Notes: a model not told the origin generated them from the sequence alone. Shown: positions 8,138-18,066, counted from the first letter of the stretch. The stretch is DNA of 64,000 bases from Winogradskya consettensis (GCF_018332715.1 NZ_BOQP01000028.1:1-64000); one strand, 5' to 3'. Made by a program: numbers and translations.

Positions 8138-9883
8138 GTGCTGGAGGAACTCAGGATCACCGGGCTCGGCGTCATTGATGACACGACGCTGCGGCTGACC
8201 ACGGGCATGAACGCGATAACCGGCGAGACCGGCGCGGGTAAGACGATGGTGGTGACCGGTCTCGGCCTGCTCTTCGGGGGCCGGGCCGACGCCGGACGAG
8301 TGCGCGCCGACCCCGGGCGCGCGGTGGTGGAGGGCCGCCTGCGGCTTGACGGGCGGCTGGCCGCTTCGGTGCAGGCCCGGATCACGGACGCCGGCGGCGA
8401 GGTCGACGACGACGGTTCGGTGCTGCTGAGCCGCACGGTGACGATCGAGGGCCGGTCGCGGGCGCACGTCGGCGGGCGCAGCATGCCCGTGGCGATGCTG
8501 ACCGAGGTCGGTGAGCAGGTCGTCGCGGTGCACGGGCAGTCGGACCAGTTGCGGATCCTGCGCCCGGCCGAGCAGCGGGCGCAGCTCGACCGTTATGCGG
8601 GCCCGGATCACGAGAAGCTGCTGGAGACCTACCGGCAGGTGTATGCGCAGTGGCGCACGGTGGTGGACGATCTCGCCGACCGGCGCCGCAACGCCCGCGA
8701 GCGCACCCAGGAGGCCGAGCTGCTGAAGCTCGGTCTCGACGAGATCACCCGGGTGGATCCGCAGCCGGGTGAGGACGAGGATCTGCGCACAGAGGTGCAG
8801 CGCCTCGAGCACGCCGAGGGGTTGCGCACGGCGGCGGCGCTGGCGGGGCAGGCTCTCGCGGGTGGCGTGGAGGAGACCGACGAGGGGCTCGACGCGACCC
8901 AGTTGCTGGGCACCGCGAAGCGCACCCTGGAGGCGCAGGCCTCGGTCGACCCGGCGCTGGCGGAGCTGGCGGGGCGCATCGAGGAGGCGGCGACGCTGGT
9001 CGCCGACGTGTCCTCGGAGCTGTCGGCCTATCTGAGTCAGCTCGACGCCGACCCGGCGCGGCTGGAGACGATCTACGAGCGGCGCGCGGCGCTGCGGGCG
9101 TTGACCCGTAAGTACGCCGACGACGTCGAGGGCGTCATCGCGTGGGCCGATCACGCCCGTTCCCGGCTGGCGCTGCTGGACACCTCCGACGAGGTGCTCG
9201 AGGAGCTCGACAAGGAGCGGGTGCGGCTGGCGGCGCAGGTCGCCGAGCTGGCGGGCCGGGTGACGGCGGCGCGGGTCGAGGCGGCCGGGCGGTTCTCCGA
9301 GCAGGTGACGGTGGAGCTGGCCGGGCTGGCGATGCCGCACTCGCGGGTGGAGATCGCGGTGCTGGCGCGCACGGCGGGTCGTGACGAGCCGGTGATCGAC
9401 GAGCTCGCGGTCGGCCCGGACGGCGCCGACGAGATCGAGATCCGGTTGATCGCGCACCCCGGCGCACCGGCGTTGCCGTTGCAGAAGGGCGCGTCGGGCG
9501 GCGAGCTGTCGCGGGTCATGCTGGCCATCGAGGTCGTGTTCGCCGGTGCCGGTGGGCCGCCGACGCTGGTGTTCGACGAGGTCGACGCGGGTGTGGGTGG
9601 TCAGGCCGCGGTGGAGATCGGACGGCGGCTGGCGCGCTTGGCGCGTACCCATCAGGTGTTGGTCGTGACCCACCTGCCGCAGGTGGCGGCGTTCGCCGAT
9701 CGGCACCTGGTGGTGCAGAAGGACACCGGCGGCGCGATCACCACCAGTGGGGTGAAGATCGTGGAGGAGACCGACCGGGCGCGGGAGCTGGCCCGGATGC
9801 TGGCGGGTCTGCCGGATTCGGATCTCGGCATCGCGCATGCCGAGGAGCTGCTGGCGGTTGCGGACCGTGAGAAGCGGGGCTGA
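8138..9883 (+). CDS. recN: DNA repair protein RecN
   Basis: The 581-residue SMC-like ATPase acts in double-strand-break repair. It has Walker A GETGAGKT (residues 28-35), the AHVGGRSMP...HGQSDQLRIL region, two long coiled-coil arms, the ABC signature SGGELSRVML near 453 and Walker B LVFDEVDAG near 477, followed by VTHLPQVAA. The usual RecN start is L-E-E-L-R-I, so I place the start at GTG 8138 rather than at an earlier in-frame codon. The position after nadK is conserved. Confidence 0.95.
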   Translation: MLEELRITGLGVIDDTTLRLTTGMNAITGETGAGKTMVVTGLGLLFGGRADAGRVRADPGRAVVEGRLRLDGRLAASVQARITDAGGEVDDDGSVLLSRTVTIEGRSRAHVGGRSMPVAMLTEVGEQVVAVHGQSDQLRILRPAEQRAQLDRYAGPDHEKLLETYRQVYAQWRTVVDDLADRRRNARERTQEAELLKLGLDEITRVDPQPGEDEDLRTEVQRLEHAEGLRTAAALAGQALAGGVEETDEGLDATQLLGTAKRTLEAQASVDPALAELAGRIEEAATLVADVSSELSAYLSQLDADPARLETIYERRAALRALTRKYADDVEGVIAWADHARSRLALLDTSDEVLEELDKERVRLAAQVAELAGRVTAARVEAAGRFSEQVTVELAGLAMPHSRVEIAVLARTAGRDEPVIDELAVGPDGADEIEIRLIAHPGAPALPLQKGASGGELSRVMLAIEVVFAGAGGPPTLVFDEVDAGVGGQAAVEIGRRLARLARTHQVLVVTHLPQVAAFADRHLVVQKDTGGAITTSGVKIVEETDRARELARMLAGLPDSDLGIAHAEELLAVADREKRG

Positions 9884-9988
9884 ACGACTCGGCAATAGGT
9901 GGGGGGTTGGCCGGTCATGCCCCTTTCGGGGGTGACGTTGTGCATGTCGGGTGCGAGGCGTTCGATCCGGCGTGTCAGGATGGCGTGG

Positions 9989-11167
9989 ATGCGACTTCCC
10001 ACCTTGCGCCGGACCCGGAGTGTCGAAGCCGGGGACCTGTCCGGCACCGCTCGTCTCGACCGCCGGACCAAGCGCCTGGTCGGGCGGTTGCGCCCGGGTG
10101 ACATCGCGGTCATCGACCATGTCGACATCGACCGGGTCGCCGCCGACTCGCTGGTCGCCGTCGGGGTCGCCGCGGTGCTGAACGCGAAGCCGTCGATCTC
10201 CGGGCGTTACCCCAATCTCGGGCCGGAGGTGCTGGTCCAGGCCGGCATCGTGCTGGTCGACAATCTCGGTGACGAGTTGTTCGACCGGCTGAGCGAGGGT
10301 GACGTCGTCGCGATCGAGAACGACGCGGTCCTGCTGAACGGCGAGGCGGTCGCCACCGGCATCCGGCAGGACGCGCAGAGCGTCGCGGCCTCGATGGCCG
10401 ACGCCCGTGAGGGCCTGTCGGTGCAGCTCGAGGCGTTCGCGGCGAACACCATGGATTACCTGAAGCAGGAGCGTGAGCTGCTGCTCGACGGTGTCGGTGT
10501 GCCCGACGTCGAGACGAAGGTCGCCGGCCGGCACGTGCTGATCGTGGTGCGCGGTTACGACTACAAGGCCGACCTCGACGTGCTGCGCCCGTACATCCGG
10601 GAGTTCAAGCCGGTGCTGATCGGCGTGGACGGCGGCGCCGACGCGCTGGTGGAGTCCGGCTACACCCCCGACATGATCATCGGGGACATGGATTCGGTCA
10701 CCGACGACGTGCTGCGCTGCGGTGCCGAGGTGATCGTGCACGCCTACACCGACGGGCGCGCGCCGGGTCTGGCCCGGGTGCAGGCGCTCGGGGTCGAGGC
10801 GATCACGTTCCCGGCGTCGGCCACCAGCGAGGACCTCGCGATGCTGCTCGCCGATGACAAGGGCGCCACGCTGATCGTGGCGGTGGGCACGCACGCCAAC
10901 CTGGTCGAGTTCCTCGACAAGGGCCGCGGCGGCATGGCGTCGACGTTCCTGACCCGGCTCAAGGTCGGCGGGAAGCTGGTCGACGCCAAGGGCGTGAGCC
11001 GGCTCTACAAGCAGAACATCTCCGGGTCGTCGCTGCTGCTGCTCGTGCTGTCCGCGATCGCGGCGCTGGCCTCCGCGGTGGCCGTGTCCACCGTCGGCAA
11101 GGCCTATCTCTCCGTGGTGTCCGAGTGGTGGGACAATCTGGTCTTCCAACTAGGACAGCTCTTTTAA
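9989..11167 (+). CDS. steA: SteA-like cell-separation protein
   Basis: The 392-residue protein corresponds to Rv1697 and to Corynebacterium SteA, which recruits cell-wall hydrolases to the septum together with SteB. It has a thiamine-pyrophosphokinase-like fold (GVDGGADALVESGYTPDMII, then GDMDSV) and a C-terminal membrane segment near residues 344-366 (SSLLLLVLSAIAALASAVAV). ATG 9989 is chosen because AGGA lies 8 nt upstream and homologues begin with a short basic segment (MRLPTLRR). The downstream gene is its usual partner steB. Confidence 0.85.
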   Translation: MRLPTLRRTRSVEAGDLSGTARLDRRTKRLVGRLRPGDIAVIDHVDIDRVAADSLVAVGVAAVLNAKPSISGRYPNLGPEVLVQAGIVLVDNLGDELFDRLSEGDVVAIENDAVLLNGEAVATGIRQDAQSVAASMADAREGLSVQLEAFAANTMDYLKQERELLLDGVGVPDVETKVAGRHVLIVVRGYDYKADLDVLRPYIREFKPVLIGVDGGADALVESGYTPDMIIGDMDSVTDDVLRCGAEVIVHAYTDGRAPGLARVQALGVEAITFPASATSEDLAMLLADDKGATLIVAVGTHANLVEFLDKGRGGMASTFLTRLKVGGKLVDAKGVSRLYKQNISGSSLLLLVLSAIAALASAVAVSTVGKAYLSVVSEWWDNLVFQLGQLF

Positions 11168-11194
11168 CAGCGAGACGGACCAAGAGGCTTTGGC

Positions 11195-12139
11195 GTGATC
11201 AACTTCCGGTACCACGTGGTGTCGCTCACCGCGGTCTTCCTCGCCCTGGCCATCGGCCTGGTGGTCGGCACGACCGCGCTCAACGGTCCCGTGGCCGACA
11301 ACCTCAAGGCCCGGGTCGACTCGCTGAACAAGGACAACAGCAACTACCGCGACCAGGCCAACCAGTACCGCGACGAGCTGAACCGCAGCCAGGAGTTCGT
11401 CACCGAGGTGTCGCCGGCGCTGCTCAACGGCAAGCTGGCCAACCGCCGCCTGCTGGTCGTCGTGCTGCCCACCGGCAAGGACTACGCCGACGGCGTGACC
11501 AAGATGCTGACCACCGCCGGTGCCACCATCACCGGGCAGGTCTCGATCGAGGACAAGTTCTTCGACCCGGACAACTCGCTGGAGATGCTGGAGCTCGCCG
11601 AGCGGGCGTCGCAGCCGACGGTGCCGTCCGAGGTGCTGCCGCTCAACAGCGACGGGGTCGAGACGTCCAGCGCGCTGCTGGCGGAGTCACTGCTGACGAA
11701 GACGGTCGCGGTGACGCCCGCGGACCTGACCGCCGTGCTCACCGCGTACACCGAGCCCGGCTACATCACGGTCAGCGACAAGATCGTGCCGGGTGCCGAG
11801 GCGACCGTGATCGTGTCGGGACAGCCGCCGTCGGACAGCAAGGCAGCCGCGAAGAACAAGAACGCCGTCACCCTGACGGGGCAGTTCCTGACCGGGTTCC
11901 TGCCCGCGGAGCACCCGGTCGTGGTGGCCGGCACCGGCTCCGGCGACGGCAACCTGGTCTCCGCGGTGCGCGGCGACCCGGCGCTGGTCGTCAAGATCTC
12001 CACGGTGGACAACGCCAGCACCCCGCAGGGCCAGCTCGCGACCGCGTTGACCGTGGTCGAGCGGCTGGTCGCCGGGAAGATCGGTCAGTACGGCGTCGCG
12101 GCCGGGTCGACCTCGCGCGTCCCCGTGGTCGCCAGCTGA
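11195..12139 (+). CDS. steB: SteB/MctB-family membrane-anchored protein
   Basis: This 314-residue protein has one N-terminal membrane helix (VVSLTAVFLALAIGLVVGTT), a coiled coil (residues ~45-75) and an extracytoplasmic alpha/beta domain. The family is annotated as copper transporter MctB (Rv1698) in mycobacteria and as SteB in corynebacteria. Genetic coupling to steA makes the cell-separation role more likely here; copper export would be an alternative. The GTG start has AAGAGG about 9 nt before it. Confidence 0.85.
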   Translation: MINFRYHVVSLTAVFLALAIGLVVGTTALNGPVADNLKARVDSLNKDNSNYRDQANQYRDELNRSQEFVTEVSPALLNGKLANRRLLVVVLPTGKDYADGVTKMLTTAGATITGQVSIEDKFFDPDNSLEMLELAERASQPTVPSEVLPLNSDGVETSSALLAESLLTKTVAVTPADLTAVLTAYTEPGYITVSDKIVPGAEATVIVSGQPPSDSKAAAKNKNAVTLTGQFLTGFLPAEHPVVVAGTGSGDGNLVSAVRGDPALVVKISTVDNASTPQGQLATALTVVERLVAGKIGQYGVAAGSTSRVPVVAS

Positions 12140-12210
12140 GGCTGGGGTCGTTCCCCTACACTCGGTGGGCCCGCGATGACGTGGGTGAGGCGAGCGCAGG
12201 GAGTACACGC

Positions 12211-13041
12211 ATGGCCGGCAGGGTGACGTCGTCCGGGTTCGGGGCGCTCGCGGCCCGCGCCGCGCTGGCCTGGATCCGCCACGACCCGCACGCCGGTCAG
12301 CTGCAGCGCACCAACTTCCACGGCCGCACGGTCACCCTCGCGGGTGGTCCGGCTCTCGCGGCCGGGGCGACGCTGGGTGCCGCGCTGGGTGCTCCGGGGG
12401 CCGCTGCCGCCGCGGCGGTCGTCGTCGCGGGGGCCGCATCCGGGGCGGTCGGTTTCTACGACGACATCGTCGGCAACCGGCCGGAGCAGAAGGCGGCGAA
12501 GGGCTTCAAGGGGCACCTCGCGGCGTTGCGGGACGGGCGGGTCACCAGCGGACTCGTGAAGATCGCCGGGGTGGGTGCGGCGGGGCTGGCGGCGTCGGTG
12601 CTGTTGTCGCGGGCTCCGGGCGTACGTAAAGGCACGGTGAATGTGCTGCTCGGAGCGGGAGTGATCGCCGGGAGCGCGAATCTTCTGAACCTGCTCGATC
12701 TGCGGCCGGGCCGGGCGATCAAGGCCGGGACCGTCATCGGCGCGCCGCTGCTCGTGGGCCGGGCGGGCGGGATCGCCGCCGGGACGCTCGGGGCGAGCTC
12801 CGCGCTGCTGAGCGCCGACCTGGGCGAGGACATCATGCTGGGTGACGCCGGTGCCAACGCGCTGGGTGCGTTGCTCGGGGTCGCGCTCGTGGCGAAGACC
12901 GGGCCGTTCGGGCGGGCGGTCGCGCTGAGCGTGCTCGCCGGGCTGACCGCGGCGAGCGAGAAGGTCAGCTTCACCAAGGTCATCCAGGACACCCCGTGGC
13001 TGCGTGCGGCCGACGCACTGGGCCGGCGCCCGACTCCGTGA
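12211..13041 (+). CDS. MraY/WecA-like (PNPT) phospho-glycosyl transferase, short form
   Basis: The 276-residue membrane protein has the hallmarks of the polyprenyl-phosphate N-acetyl-hexosamine-1-phosphate transferase family: GFYDDIVG near residue 80 with the catalytic Asp pair, KGFKGHL, NLLNLLDLRPG and GANALGALLG. It is somewhat shorter than MraY or WecA, and several helices are short and Ala/Gly-rich. It would load a sugar phosphate onto a lipid carrier at the cytoplasmic membrane. The start has AGGGAG 8 nt upstream. It overlaps the flippase gene by 4 nt and so forms an operon with it. Confidence 0.75.
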   Translation: MAGRVTSSGFGALAARAALAWIRHDPHAGQLQRTNFHGRTVTLAGGPALAAGATLGAALGAPGAAAAAAVVVAGAASGAVGFYDDIVGNRPEQKAAKGFKGHLAALRDGRVTSGLVKIAGVGAAGLAASVLLSRAPGVRKGTVNVLLGAGVIAGSANLLNLLDLRPGRAIKAGTVIGAPLLVGRAGGIAAGTLGASSALLSADLGEDIMLGDAGANALGALLGVALVAKTGPFGRAVALSVLAGLTAASEKVSFTKVIQDTPWLRAADALGRRPTP

Positions 13042-14606
13042 CCGCCGCCACCCGCTCGCGGGCCACCGGGCTCGCCGGTGCCGCCGCGGTCATCACCGTG
13101 CTGACGGTCCTGGCCCGCATCGCCGGGTTCGGCCGCACCTTCGTCTTCCTGCATACCGTCGGCACCGGCGGGCTGGGCAACGTCTACAACGCCGCGAACA
13201 CCATCCCGAACATCGTGTTCGAGCTGGTCGCCGGGGGAGCGCTGGCCAGTCTGGTCGTGCCGCTGATCGCCGGGCGGGACCGGGACGACGTCAGCGCGAT
13301 CACGTCCGCGCTGCTCACCTGGGTGCTGACCCTGATGGTGCCGCTCGCGGTCCTGGTGGCGTTGCTGGCCGGGCCGATCGCGGGGCTGCTCGACGTGCCG
13401 GTCGCCGATCAGGAGGTCGCCGCGCGGATGCTGCGGGTGTTCGCTCCGCAGTTGCCGCTGTACGGCATCGGGATCGTGCTGACCGGGGTGCTGCAGGCGC
13501 ATCATCGCTTCGCGTGGCCGGTGATCGCGCCGCTGTTGTCGTCGGTGACCGTGATGGGCGCGTACCTGAGTTATGCCCTGGTCGACGGGGCGCGCAGCGA
13601 CATCGCGGGCCTGACCCGCCCGGGTGAGCTGTGGTTGTCGGCCGGGACCACCGCCGGGGTGGTCGTGCTGGCGCTGTGCCTGGTGATCCCGTTGAGTCGG
13701 TTGAAGCTGCGGTTGCGCCCGTCGTACCGGTTCCCGGGCGATGAGGGGCGGCAGGCGGTCCGGCTCGGCTGGGCCGGGGCGGTGACGGTGGGCGCGCAGC
13801 AGATCATGGTGCTGGTGGTGATCCTGCTGGCTGCCGACGGCCCGCTGACCATCTATACCGCGGCGCAGACGGTGTTCCTGCTGCCGTGGGCAGTGCTCGC
13901 TGTGCCACTGTCGACCGCTGTCTACCCCCGGCTGGCGGCGTCGCACGCGCAACAAGACGAAAACGGATATGTCGCAGCTTTGTCGTCCACTGCGCGCACG
14001 GTGGTGCTGCTGGCCTGCCTCGGCGCCGCGCTGCTTGCCGCCGTCGCCTGGCCCGCCGCCTACCTGATCGGAGCTGCGTCGGCCGCCCCGGGCATCGTCG
14101 GATTCGCACCTGGCCTGGTCGGATATGCACTTTTCGCCCTGCTGTCCCGTGCCTTGTACGCCCGCGGCGCCACCATCGCCGCCGCAGCCGCCACCGCCGT
14201 GGGCTGGGCCGTCGCCGCGGTGTCCGCGATCGTGCTCTGCGCGGTGCTCGCCGAGCCGGACCAGGTCGCCGGGCTGGGCGCCGCGAACGCGATCGGTATG
14301 TCGGTCATCGGCCTGCTGCTCGTGCTCGCCGTGCGCCGCCACGCCGGCCCGGCCGCACTCGCCGGGCTGAGCAGGGTGACAGCCGTCGGTGTCGCCGCCG
14401 CGCTCGCCGCCGGAGCCGCCGGATGGGCCGCGTCGCAGGGCCTGGGCCGGGCGCTGGGCGGCACCCCGGCAGCCGGGGCGAGCCTGTTGCAGGGCATGCT
14501 TGGCGCAGTCGTGGTCGCGGTCGTGTTCGTGGCGGTGGTGTACCCGCTGGACCGCCGTGATCTGCGGCCGCTCGTCCAGAAGATCACCAGGAGGGGACGC
14601 TCGTGA
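13038..14606 (+). CDS. MurJ-like lipid-linked glycan flippase (MOP/MVF family)
   Basis: This 522-residue protein is almost entirely hydrophobic helices (about 14) and has the MVF-family features VLARIAGFGRTFVF, NIVFELVAGGALASLVVPL and QIMVLVVILLA. It likely flips a lipid-linked saccharide across the membrane. The essential MurJ of actinobacteria usually lies elsewhere, so this is more likely a paralogue dedicated to the glycan made by its neighbours. The GTG overlaps the previous stop, and its own stop overlaps the next start. Confidence 0.8.
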   Translation: MTAATRSRATGLAGAAAVITVLTVLARIAGFGRTFVFLHTVGTGGLGNVYNAANTIPNIVFELVAGGALASLVVPLIAGRDRDDVSAITSALLTWVLTLMVPLAVLVALLAGPIAGLLDVPVADQEVAARMLRVFAPQLPLYGIGIVLTGVLQAHHRFAWPVIAPLLSSVTVMGAYLSYALVDGARSDIAGLTRPGELWLSAGTTAGVVVLALCLVIPLSRLKLRLRPSYRFPGDEGRQAVRLGWAGAVTVGAQQIMVLVVILLAADGPLTIYTAAQTVFLLPWAVLAVPLSTAVYPRLAASHAQQDENGYVAALSSTARTVVLLACLGAALLAAVAWPAAYLIGAASAAPGIVGFAPGLVGYALFALLSRALYARGATIAAAAATAVGWAVAAVSAIVLCAVLAEPDQVAGLGAANAIGMSVIGLLLVLAVRRHAGPAALAGLSRVTAVGVAAALAAGAAGWAASQGLGRALGGTPAAGASLLQGMLGAVVVAVVFVAVVYPLDRRDLRPLVQKITRRGRS

Positions 14607-15724
14607 GTCAGCCGGCGTGGCGAGGATCCGTGGCGCTCGTGCTGGGTTCCAGCACCGGCGGGGTGGGCCGGCACGTCCTGTCGCTCGTGCGCGGCCTGGT
14701 CGCCGCGGGCTGCCCTGTGCTGGTGTGCGGGCCCGCCGCCAACGACGAGCTGTTCGGGTTCACGACGGCGGGTGCGGAGTTCCTGCCGGTGGAGATCCCG
14801 GCGAGCCCCGGCCCGCAGGATTCCGGCGCGATCCGGGCCATGCGCCGGGCACTGTCGAGCCGGCCCGTCAATGTGGTCCACGCGCACGGGCTGCGGGCGG
14901 CGTTCGTCGCCACGCTCGCTCGCCCCGGTGCGCCGCTGATCGTGACGTGGCACAACGCGGTGCTCGCCAAGGGGCTGCGGGGCAGTGCGTCCGCGCTGGT
15001 CGAGCGGATCGTCGCCCGCTCCGCGACCCTCACCCTGGGTGCCTCGGACGACCTGGTGCAACGCGCGGTCGGGCTGGGGGCACGCAACGCGCGGCTCTCC
15101 CCGGTCGCTGCCCTGGAGACGGCCCCACCCCAAAGATCCCGTTCCGCCGTACGCGCGGAGTTCCGCCTCGCCCCCGCCACGCCGCTGGTCCTGTCCGTCG
15201 GCCGCCTGCATCCCCAGAAGCGTTACGACGTGCTGGTCGAGGCGGCCGCGCGGTGGCGTGACATCGACCCCGCCCCGGTCACCGTCGTGGCCGGGTCCGG
15301 CCCGAGCTACATGGGGCTCGCCCAGCGCGCCTCCGAGCTGCACGCGAAGGTGCACTTCCTCGGTCACCGCACCGACGTGCCCGACCTGCTCGGCGGCGCC
15401 GACATCGCGCTGGTCACCAGCGACTGGGAGGCCCGGCAACTGTTCGCCCAGGAGGCGCTGCGGGCCGGGGTGCCGCTCATCGCCACGGCGGTCGGCGGGC
15501 TGCCCGGGCTCGTCGGTGACGCCGCGGTGCTGATCCCGGCCGGTGACGTGGAGGCCCTCGACACCGCGGTGCGCGAGATGCTGGCCGATCCGGAGCGGCG
15601 CGCCGACTATGCGCTGCGCGGGCCGCGGCAGGCCGCCACGTGGCCCACCGAGCACGACACGGTGGTGGACGTGCTCGCGGCGTACGCGTCGGTCACCGAG
15701 ACCAGCCGGGCGAGCCGCGGGTGA
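14603..15724 (+). CDS. Family 4 glycosyltransferase
   Basis: The 373-residue protein has the GT-B fold of GT4 enzymes: an N-terminal GGVGRHVLSLVRGL loop, VVHAHGLRAAFVA, and the C-terminal donor site SVGRLHPQKRYDVLVEA with DWEARQLFAQEALRAGVPLIA (the E-x7-E motif region). It probably transfers a sugar to a lipid-linked acceptor on the cytoplasmic face. It overlaps both neighbours by 4 nt. Confidence 0.85.
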   Translation: MSQPAWRGSVALVLGSSTGGVGRHVLSLVRGLVAAGCPVLVCGPAANDELFGFTTAGAEFLPVEIPASPGPQDSGAIRAMRRALSSRPVNVVHAHGLRAAFVATLARPGAPLIVTWHNAVLAKGLRGSASALVERIVARSATLTLGASDDLVQRAVGLGARNARLSPVAALETAPPQRSRSAVRAEFRLAPATPLVLSVGRLHPQKRYDVLVEAAARWRDIDPAPVTVVAGSGPSYMGLAQRASELHAKVHFLGHRTDVPDLLGGADIALVTSDWEARQLFAQEALRAGVPLIATAVGGLPGLVGDAAVLIPAGDVEALDTAVREMLADPERRADYALRGPRQAATWPTEHDTVVDVLAAYASVTETSRASRG

Positions 15725-17913
15725 AAGCCCTGTTCGCCATCGCCCGGGACCGCCGGGTGTGGGTGCCCTACCTGCTGATCGTGCTGACCGTCGCCGCGAG
15801 CCTCGCCGGGCTGACACTGCGCCCGGCCACCGGGGTCTCCGGCAAGACCGCCGACTACGTCATCGTCGCCGGGGCCGCCGGGCTGCGCTGGGACGACCTG
15901 GACCCGCAGCGCACCCCGACGCTGTGGCACGAGGCGACCGCGGGGGCCGTCGGCTGGCTGTCCGTGCGGTCGGCCCACGCGACGACCTGCCCCGACGACG
16001 GGTGGCTGACTCTCGGCGCGGGCAACTTCTCGGTGTGGAGCACCCGCAACGTCGCGGGGCAGTGCACGGCGATGGCCCCGACCGTGGAGCAGCCCGACAA
16101 GATCGGCGCGAACCTGCCGCAGCTGCCCGGCGTGGTGCGCACCAACGACACGCAGCCGTACGGCGCGGTGCCCGGGGCGCTGGCCGAGTCGCAGCGGTGC
16201 ACGTATGCCGTCGGCACGGGGGCCGCGGTGGCCGCCGCCCGCCCGTACGGCCGGGTCGACCGGTATTCGCCGACCCTGCCCGACGACCTGGCCGGGGTGT
16301 TCGACCTGTGCCAGCTCAACATCGTCGACCTCGGCACGGTGACCGGGTCCGGTGCCGCCCGCCAGGCGCAGGTCGCGCAGGCCGACGCGTTGCTCGCCCG
16401 GGTCCTCGCCGCCCGCCCACGCAACTCCCTGATGGTCATCGCCGGGGTCTCGGACACCGACACCACCGCGCGGTTGCACGTCGCGATCGCGGAGGGCCCG
16501 GGCTGGCAGGGTGGCTGGCTCACCTCCGCGGGCACCGGCCGCGACGGCTACGTCCAGCTGGTCGACCTCGCCCCGACGATCCTCACCGCGCTCGGGCGGG
16601 CCGGGCCGGACGGGCTGTTCGGCGGGCGTACGGCCAGCGTCGTCGACGGTCGTGCGGCATCACCGGCCGCCTCGATGCTCGGCTCCCACGACGCCAACCA
16701 GCGCGCCGTCGCGCAGTCCGGGGTCACCGGGCGGTTCTACCTCGGCCTGGCCGCGCTGCAGGTCGCGTTGTTCATCCTCGTCGTGCCGCTGATGATGCGC
16801 GCGCGCCGGCATGCCGGGCCGACCGGTCCCGCGTCCCCGTCGCGGCTGCTCGTGCGGATCACCGAGGTGCTGCTGATCGCGTCCGGGCTGACCATTCCGG
16901 CGGCGCTGCTCGCCGACGCGGTCCCCTGGTGGCGTAGCGGGCACCCGACGCTGGTGTTCGCGGCGCTGACATTCGCGTTCGTCGCGGCCGGTACCGCGGC
17001 GATCCGGTTCTCCCCGCGTTACGGGCGCACGCTGTGGCCGCTCGGCACGGTCGCGGCCGTCGCCGTGGTCGTGGTCGGGGTGGACCTGATGACGGGCGCG
17101 CAGCTCCAGCTCAACGGCGTGGCGGGGTATTCAGCGATCGAAGGCTCGCGGTACGCCGGGCTGGGCAGCGTCGGGCTCGGGGTGTTCGTCGCCGGGGCGC
17201 TGGTCGTGGCGGGGTGCGTCGCGCAGCTCGTACGGCGTCCGTGGCGACCCGTCGTGGTGGTCCTGGCCGGCGGGTTCGCGGTGATCATGGTGGGCAGCCC
17301 GTACCTGGGTGCGGACCCGGTCGGCGCCGTAGCCGTGACCGGCGGGGTCTGTGTGGCCGCCGCGATCAGCACCGGCGGCTGGCTGACGTTCCCGCGGTTC
17401 GCGTGGGCCACCGTCGCCGGGCTCGCCGTCACCATCGGGTTCGCCGCACTCGACCTGCAGCGCGCGGTTCCGGAGCGGGGCAGTCTCGGTAAGTTCCTCG
17501 GAGAGCTGCTCGACGGCACGGCCGGCCCGGCGATGGAACGCGCCGCGGCGTCCAGCGGGCACGCCCTGGACAGTGCCCTGACGATCCTGGCGCTCGCCGG
17601 GGCGATGATGCTCGCGTTCAGCCAGTTCTCGGCGTGGGGTGGCCTCAACCGGGTCTTCGGTCTGCATCCGGCGCTGCGGGCGGCGCTGGGCGGCACGACG
17701 GTCGCCGTGCTCGGTGCCGGGGTGCTGCAGGGTGCCGGGTTCGCGGTCGCCGGTGCGGCAGCCGCCGTCGCGGTGCCGCTGCTCGTGCTGACCACGTTGC
17801 GTGTTCTTGAGCACGCCGCCGACCGGACCCGGCCCGAGGGGGAGACCGATGGCCCCGGCGGGCCCGGCCTTATCCGCCGCGTGCCGGACAAAACGGACGT
17901 TAGCGCCACTTGA
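15721..17913 (+). CDS. Large membrane protein with alkaline-phosphatase-like outer domain
   Basis: The 730-residue protein starts with a membrane helix (YLLIVLTVAASLAGLTL). An outer domain of about 300 residues resembles the alkaline-phosphatase superfamily (DYVIVAGAAGLRWDDL, DDGWLTLGAGN, and VDLAPTILTALG near the end). At least ten more membrane helices follow from residue ~335. The expected metal-ligand set is not obvious, so catalysis is uncertain. Its place after the transferase, flippase and glycosyltransferase suggests a role in decorating or polymerising the exported glycan. The last ~25 residues are charged and cytoplasmic. Confidence 0.7.
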   Translation: MKALFAIARDRRVWVPYLLIVLTVAASLAGLTLRPATGVSGKTADYVIVAGAAGLRWDDLDPQRTPTLWHEATAGAVGWLSVRSAHATTCPDDGWLTLGAGNFSVWSTRNVAGQCTAMAPTVEQPDKIGANLPQLPGVVRTNDTQPYGAVPGALAESQRCTYAVGTGAAVAAARPYGRVDRYSPTLPDDLAGVFDLCQLNIVDLGTVTGSGAARQAQVAQADALLARVLAARPRNSLMVIAGVSDTDTTARLHVAIAEGPGWQGGWLTSAGTGRDGYVQLVDLAPTILTALGRAGPDGLFGGRTASVVDGRAASPAASMLGSHDANQRAVAQSGVTGRFYLGLAALQVALFILVVPLMMRARRHAGPTGPASPSRLLVRITEVLLIASGLTIPAALLADAVPWWRSGHPTLVFAALTFAFVAAGTAAIRFSPRYGRTLWPLGTVAAVAVVVVGVDLMTGAQLQLNGVAGYSAIEGSRYAGLGSVGLGVFVAGALVVAGCVAQLVRRPWRPVVVVLAGGFAVIMVGSPYLGADPVGAVAVTGGVCVAAAISTGGWLTFPRFAWATVAGLAVTIGFAALDLQRAVPERGSLGKFLGELLDGTAGPAMERAAASSGHALDSALTILALAGAMMLAFSQFSAWGGLNRVFGLHPALRAALGGTTVAVLGAGVLQGAGFAVAGAAAAVAVPLLVLTTLRVLEHAADRTRPEGETDGPGGPGLIRRVPDKTDVSAT

Positions 17914-17954
17914 GACACGCGCGACGACCAGCCCGAACGTGCGTCGTCCCACCA

Positions 17955-18066
17955 AGGTGTTATCGTGAAATCCCGTGGATGGCGCCTGCTTTGAGCTCTG
18001 CTTTCTGGGGAATCTGGGGTCGGCGTCGGTCTGCAACTTTATTTTGACCGACCACGGGAGCAGGCC
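17955..18066 (+). promoter_or_regulatory. pyrG promoter and leader
   Basis: A candidate -10 (TATCGT at about 17961) gives a leader of roughly 90 nt. The leader can form a 7-bp stem (GTCGGTC 18025-18031 with GACCGAC 18046-18052) around an AT-rich loop, immediately before the SD region GGGAGCAGG. Whether it responds to CTP cannot be judged from sequence. Confidence 0.4.

Noticed and set aside
17955..18066. Reiterative-transcription attenuator of pyrG as in Bacillus
   Set aside because: The start region lacks the GGGC initiation sequence and there is no terminator hairpin with a T-run in the leader.
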